A DNA stretch of 64,000 bases from Nocardioides sp. TF02-7 (GTDB lineage Bacteria; Actinomycetota; Actinomycetes; Propionibacteriales; Nocardioidaceae): NCBI RefSeq assembly GCF_022437945.1, contig NZ_CP092535.1, positions 4,216,001 through 4,280,000 on the forward strand. The letters run 5' to 3'. The notes beneath the pieces are model-generated. The model was given only the letters and a program-made list of their open reading frames with translations, did no database searches and had not been told where the DNA came from. The position numbers and the translations under genes were made by a program. Below, piece after piece: positions 62,296 through 64,000 of this stretch (positions are counted from its first letter, which is position 1; each line of letters begins with the position of its first letter).

Positions 62296-62301
62296 TAAGG
62301 T
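62296..62301 (+). promoter_or_regulatory. -10 box of leaderless promoter (FKBP lipoprotein gene)
   Basis: TAAGGT ends 6 nt before GTG 62308. Confidence 0.5.
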
Positions 62302-62307
62302 TTGCGC

Positions 62308-63321
62308 GTGCTTCACCGCCTGCGCCGACCCGCTGCCCTGGTCCTGCCCCCCCTCTTCCTCGCCGCCACCCTCGCCGCCTGCGGTGACGAGGAGGCGCCC
62401 ACGGAGACGGCTGAGGGCTTCGACGCCGTGGAGGTGTCCGGCGAGTTCGGCCAGGTCCCCGAGGTGAGCTGGAACGCCATGCTCGAGTCCTCGGAGCCGC
62501 ACGCCCAGGTGCTCGTCGAGGGCGACGGCCCGGTGATCGAGGAGGGCGACAAGGTCCTGGTCAACTGGGCCGTCTCCGACGAGTACACCGAGTCCATCGG
62601 CAGCGAGACGTACGGCGAGGACGCGCCTGCGAGCACGATCGACCTGTCGGCCGAGCCGACCTCGCGCCGCCGGCGCCGGTCGACCTGCTGATGAACCTGA
62701 TCCGCGACCAGGTCGAGCCCGGCACGACGACCGTCGGCACCCGGATCGCGGTGACCGCCGACGCCGACGAGGAGTGGGGCGGCGACCAGCAGCTGGCCAA
62801 CCACGTGCTCGGCCTGGTGCAGTACGGCATCGGCAACGAGGACGGCTTCGTCCTGGTGGCCGACCTCGAGGCGGTGCCGCTCGACGCCCCCGCAGGGTGC
62901 GCCGAAGCCGGCCCCGGCCTGGGCGCCGCGCGTGGTGAAGGACGACTCGGGCCCGACCGCGCTCGACACCGAGGGCCTGCCGGAGCCCGACCCGAAGGCG
63001 AAGGCGCTGGCGAAGGCGGTCCTCATCGAGGGCACCGGCCCGGCCGTCGAGAAGGGCGACACGATCGTCGTCAACTACCTCGGCCAGGTGTGGGGCGGCG
63101 ACAAGCCGTTCGACGAGTCGTTCAGCAAGCAGCCGTTCGAGGTGCCGATCGGCGCCGGCGCCGTCGTGAAGGGCTGGGACCAGGGCCTGGTCGGCGTGCC
63201 GGTCGGCAGCCGGGTGATCCTGCGGATCCCGCCGGTGCTGGGCTACGGCAAGCAGGGCAGCGGCGACATCAAGGGCACCGACACGATGTACTTCGTCGTC
63301 GACGTGCTCGCCGCCGCCTGA
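62308..63321 (+). CDS. FKBP-type peptidyl-prolyl cis-trans isomerase lipoprotein (two frameshifts)
   Basis: About 337 residues after correction. The signal peptide LRRPAALVLPPLFLAATLAAC ends in a lipobox (LAAC, Cys ~25), so it is lipid-anchored outside the membrane. It holds an N-terminal degenerate FKBP-like half (GPVIEEGDKVLVNWAV) and a C-terminal FKBP domain (VVNYLGQVWGGDKPFDESF, VGVPVGSRVILRIPPVLGYG, YFVVDVL) with the usual aromatic pocket residues. Mycobacteria also place an FKBP gene next to pafA/pafB. Shifts: missing C ~62660, extra T ~62896, net zero. Confidence 0.87.
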
Positions 63322-63372
63322 GCGTCCACAACGCACCGGCGGTGAGCCCCGTCGGGGTGCGAGACTGAGCCC

Positions 63373-64000
63373 ATGCCCGCGCCGAAGAGCGAGCGACTGC
63401 TCAACCTCCTCATCATGCTGCTGGTCCAGCGGCGTCCGATCGCCAAGTCCCGGATCCGCGAGCTGCTCTACCCCGACTCGCGTCCCGAGGCCTTTGAGAA
63501 GATGTTCGAGCGCGACAAGGAGGAGCTGCGCGCCCTCGGCGTGCCGGTCGAGGTCGTGCAGGTCGACCCGTTGTTCGACGACGAGGTCGGCTACCGGATC
63601 CCGGCCGAGGAGTTCGCGCTGCCCGACGTCGAGCTGACCTCCGAGGAGGCGGCCGTCGTCGGGCTGGCGACCCGGCTGTGGCAGCACGCCACGACCGCGC
63701 GGGCCTCGACCGACGCGGTGCGCAAGCTGACGGCGGCCGGCGTCGACGTCGACCTGGGCGCGCTCGACCTCGCCCAACCGCCCGCCGCGCTCAGCGACGA
63801 GCCCGCGTTCGCCCGGGCCTGGGAGGCGGTGTGCGAGCGCCGGCCGGTCGAGTTCCGCTACCGCCGGCCCGACGAGCCCGAGCCGCGGCTGCGCCACGTC
63901 CAGCCCTGGGGCGTCGTCCGCTCCGCCGGGCGGTGGTACGTCGTGGGCCACGACTCCGACCGCGGGGCCGAGCGGGTGTTCCGGCTCGACCGGGTGGTCG
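63373..64000 (+). CDS. pafB: WYL-domain transcriptional regulator PafB, partial
   Basis: The first ~209 residues, running off the right edge. An N-terminal HTH (SERLLNLLIMLLVQRRPIAKSRIRELLYPD, EAFEKMFERDKEELRALGVPVEVV) is followed by the WYL domain beginning VEFRYRRPDEPEPRLRHVQPWGVVRSAGRWYVVGHD. PafB with PafC activates the DNA-damage response genes in mycobacteria and is conserved downstream of pafA. The start is ATG 63373, with GAGACT 6 nt upstream. Confidence 0.9.
   Translation, partial: MPAPKSERLLNLLIMLLVQRRPIAKSRIRELLYPDSRPEAFEKMFERDKEELRALGVPVEVVQVDPLFDDEVGYRIPAEEFALPDVELTSEEAAVVGLATRLWQHATTARASTDAVRKLTAAGVDVDLGALDLAQPPAALSDEPAFARAWEAVCERRPVEFRYRRPDEPEPRLRHVQPWGVVRSAGRWYVVGHDSDRGAERVFRLDRVV

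Noticed and set aside
60850..63951. A 1033-codon open frame on the minus strand opposite pafA, FKBP and pafB
   Set aside because: It is the shadow of high-GC third-position bias; its translation is low-complexity His/Arg/Asp/Val with no motifs, and the plus-strand genes are unambiguous.

Overview
The window is about 64 kb of very GC-rich, gene-dense chromosome. It comes from an actinobacterium, most likely a Nocardioides-like member of the Nocardioidaceae (inference). The evidence is a Pup-proteasome locus (arc, dop, pup, prcB, prcA, pafA, start of pafB), a mycothiol ligase (mshC), an SCO1664-family and a DUF3090 protein, a GuaB1-type GMP reductase, an EF-G2-like factor, and many GTG starts placed 6-7 nt after a TAGGxT -10 box, which marks leaderless transcripts. 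No phage, insertion sequence, CRISPR array or plasmid feature was found, and no intergenic gap exceeds about 300 bases.

Layout. 1-6.1 kb: an amine-catabolic block with the 5' end of a glutamine-synthetase-type ligase and its GntR regulator on the minus strand, then an APC permease, a choline/ethanolamine-kinase-type phosphotransferase and a DMGDH-like FAD-GcvT fusion on the plus strand. 6.1-15.5 kb: a SpoIIE phosphatase, a luciferase-like monooxygenase with its FMN reductase, a VOC protein, an AraC regulator, an EF-G2-like GTPase, a PEBP protein, siroheme synthase CysG, a TrmH-type methyltransferase and peptide deformylase. 15.6-26.7 kb: two acyl-CoA dehydrogenases behind a palindromic operator, galK diverging from guaB1 plus a nucleosidase, an HNH nuclease, a BCCT transporter, tRNA-Leu(GAG) followed by a long hairpin, and a dehydrogenase-NTF2 fusion. 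26.8-37.1 kb: a LysR regulator, a YbaK-type editing protein, an M20 peptidase, an aldo/keto reductase, UppP, CorA, a histidine phosphatase, DUF3090, SCO1664-type, MshC and PAC2 proteins. 37.2-41.1 kb: metH behind a candidate SAH riboswitch. 41.1-42.8 kb: an ECF sigma factor with a SnoaL-like C-terminus, diverging from a DUF1059 gene and an unknown gene; both directions carry ECF41-like promoters. 42.8-64 kb: HAD, RecB-type nuclease, site-2 protease, TrmI, amidotransferase and arc; then about 6.8 kb of other genes including a large BTAD/AfsR-type regulator; then dop-pup-prcB-prcA, an antisense FAD-Rieske oxidoreductase, pafA, an FKBP lipoprotein and pafB, which runs off the end.

A dominant property is sequence quality. 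I count roughly 58 single-base frameshifts spread over about half of the genes, including metH, arc, dop, prcA, prcB and cysG, plus one in-frame stop. Almost all lie in short G or C runs, and most are insertions. Each affected gene reads through to a family-typical C-terminus once the base is corrected, so I annotate them as whole genes spanning the shift and regard the shifts as probable sequencing error, not decay. Spans, lengths and stop positions given for those genes assume this correction.

The most interesting biology is the candidate SAH riboswitch on metH, the divergent ECF41-like promoter pair around the sigma gene, the Pup-proteasome locus with Pup already ending in Glu and an oxidoreductase gene lodged antisense inside it, and the dense set of leaderless promoters.
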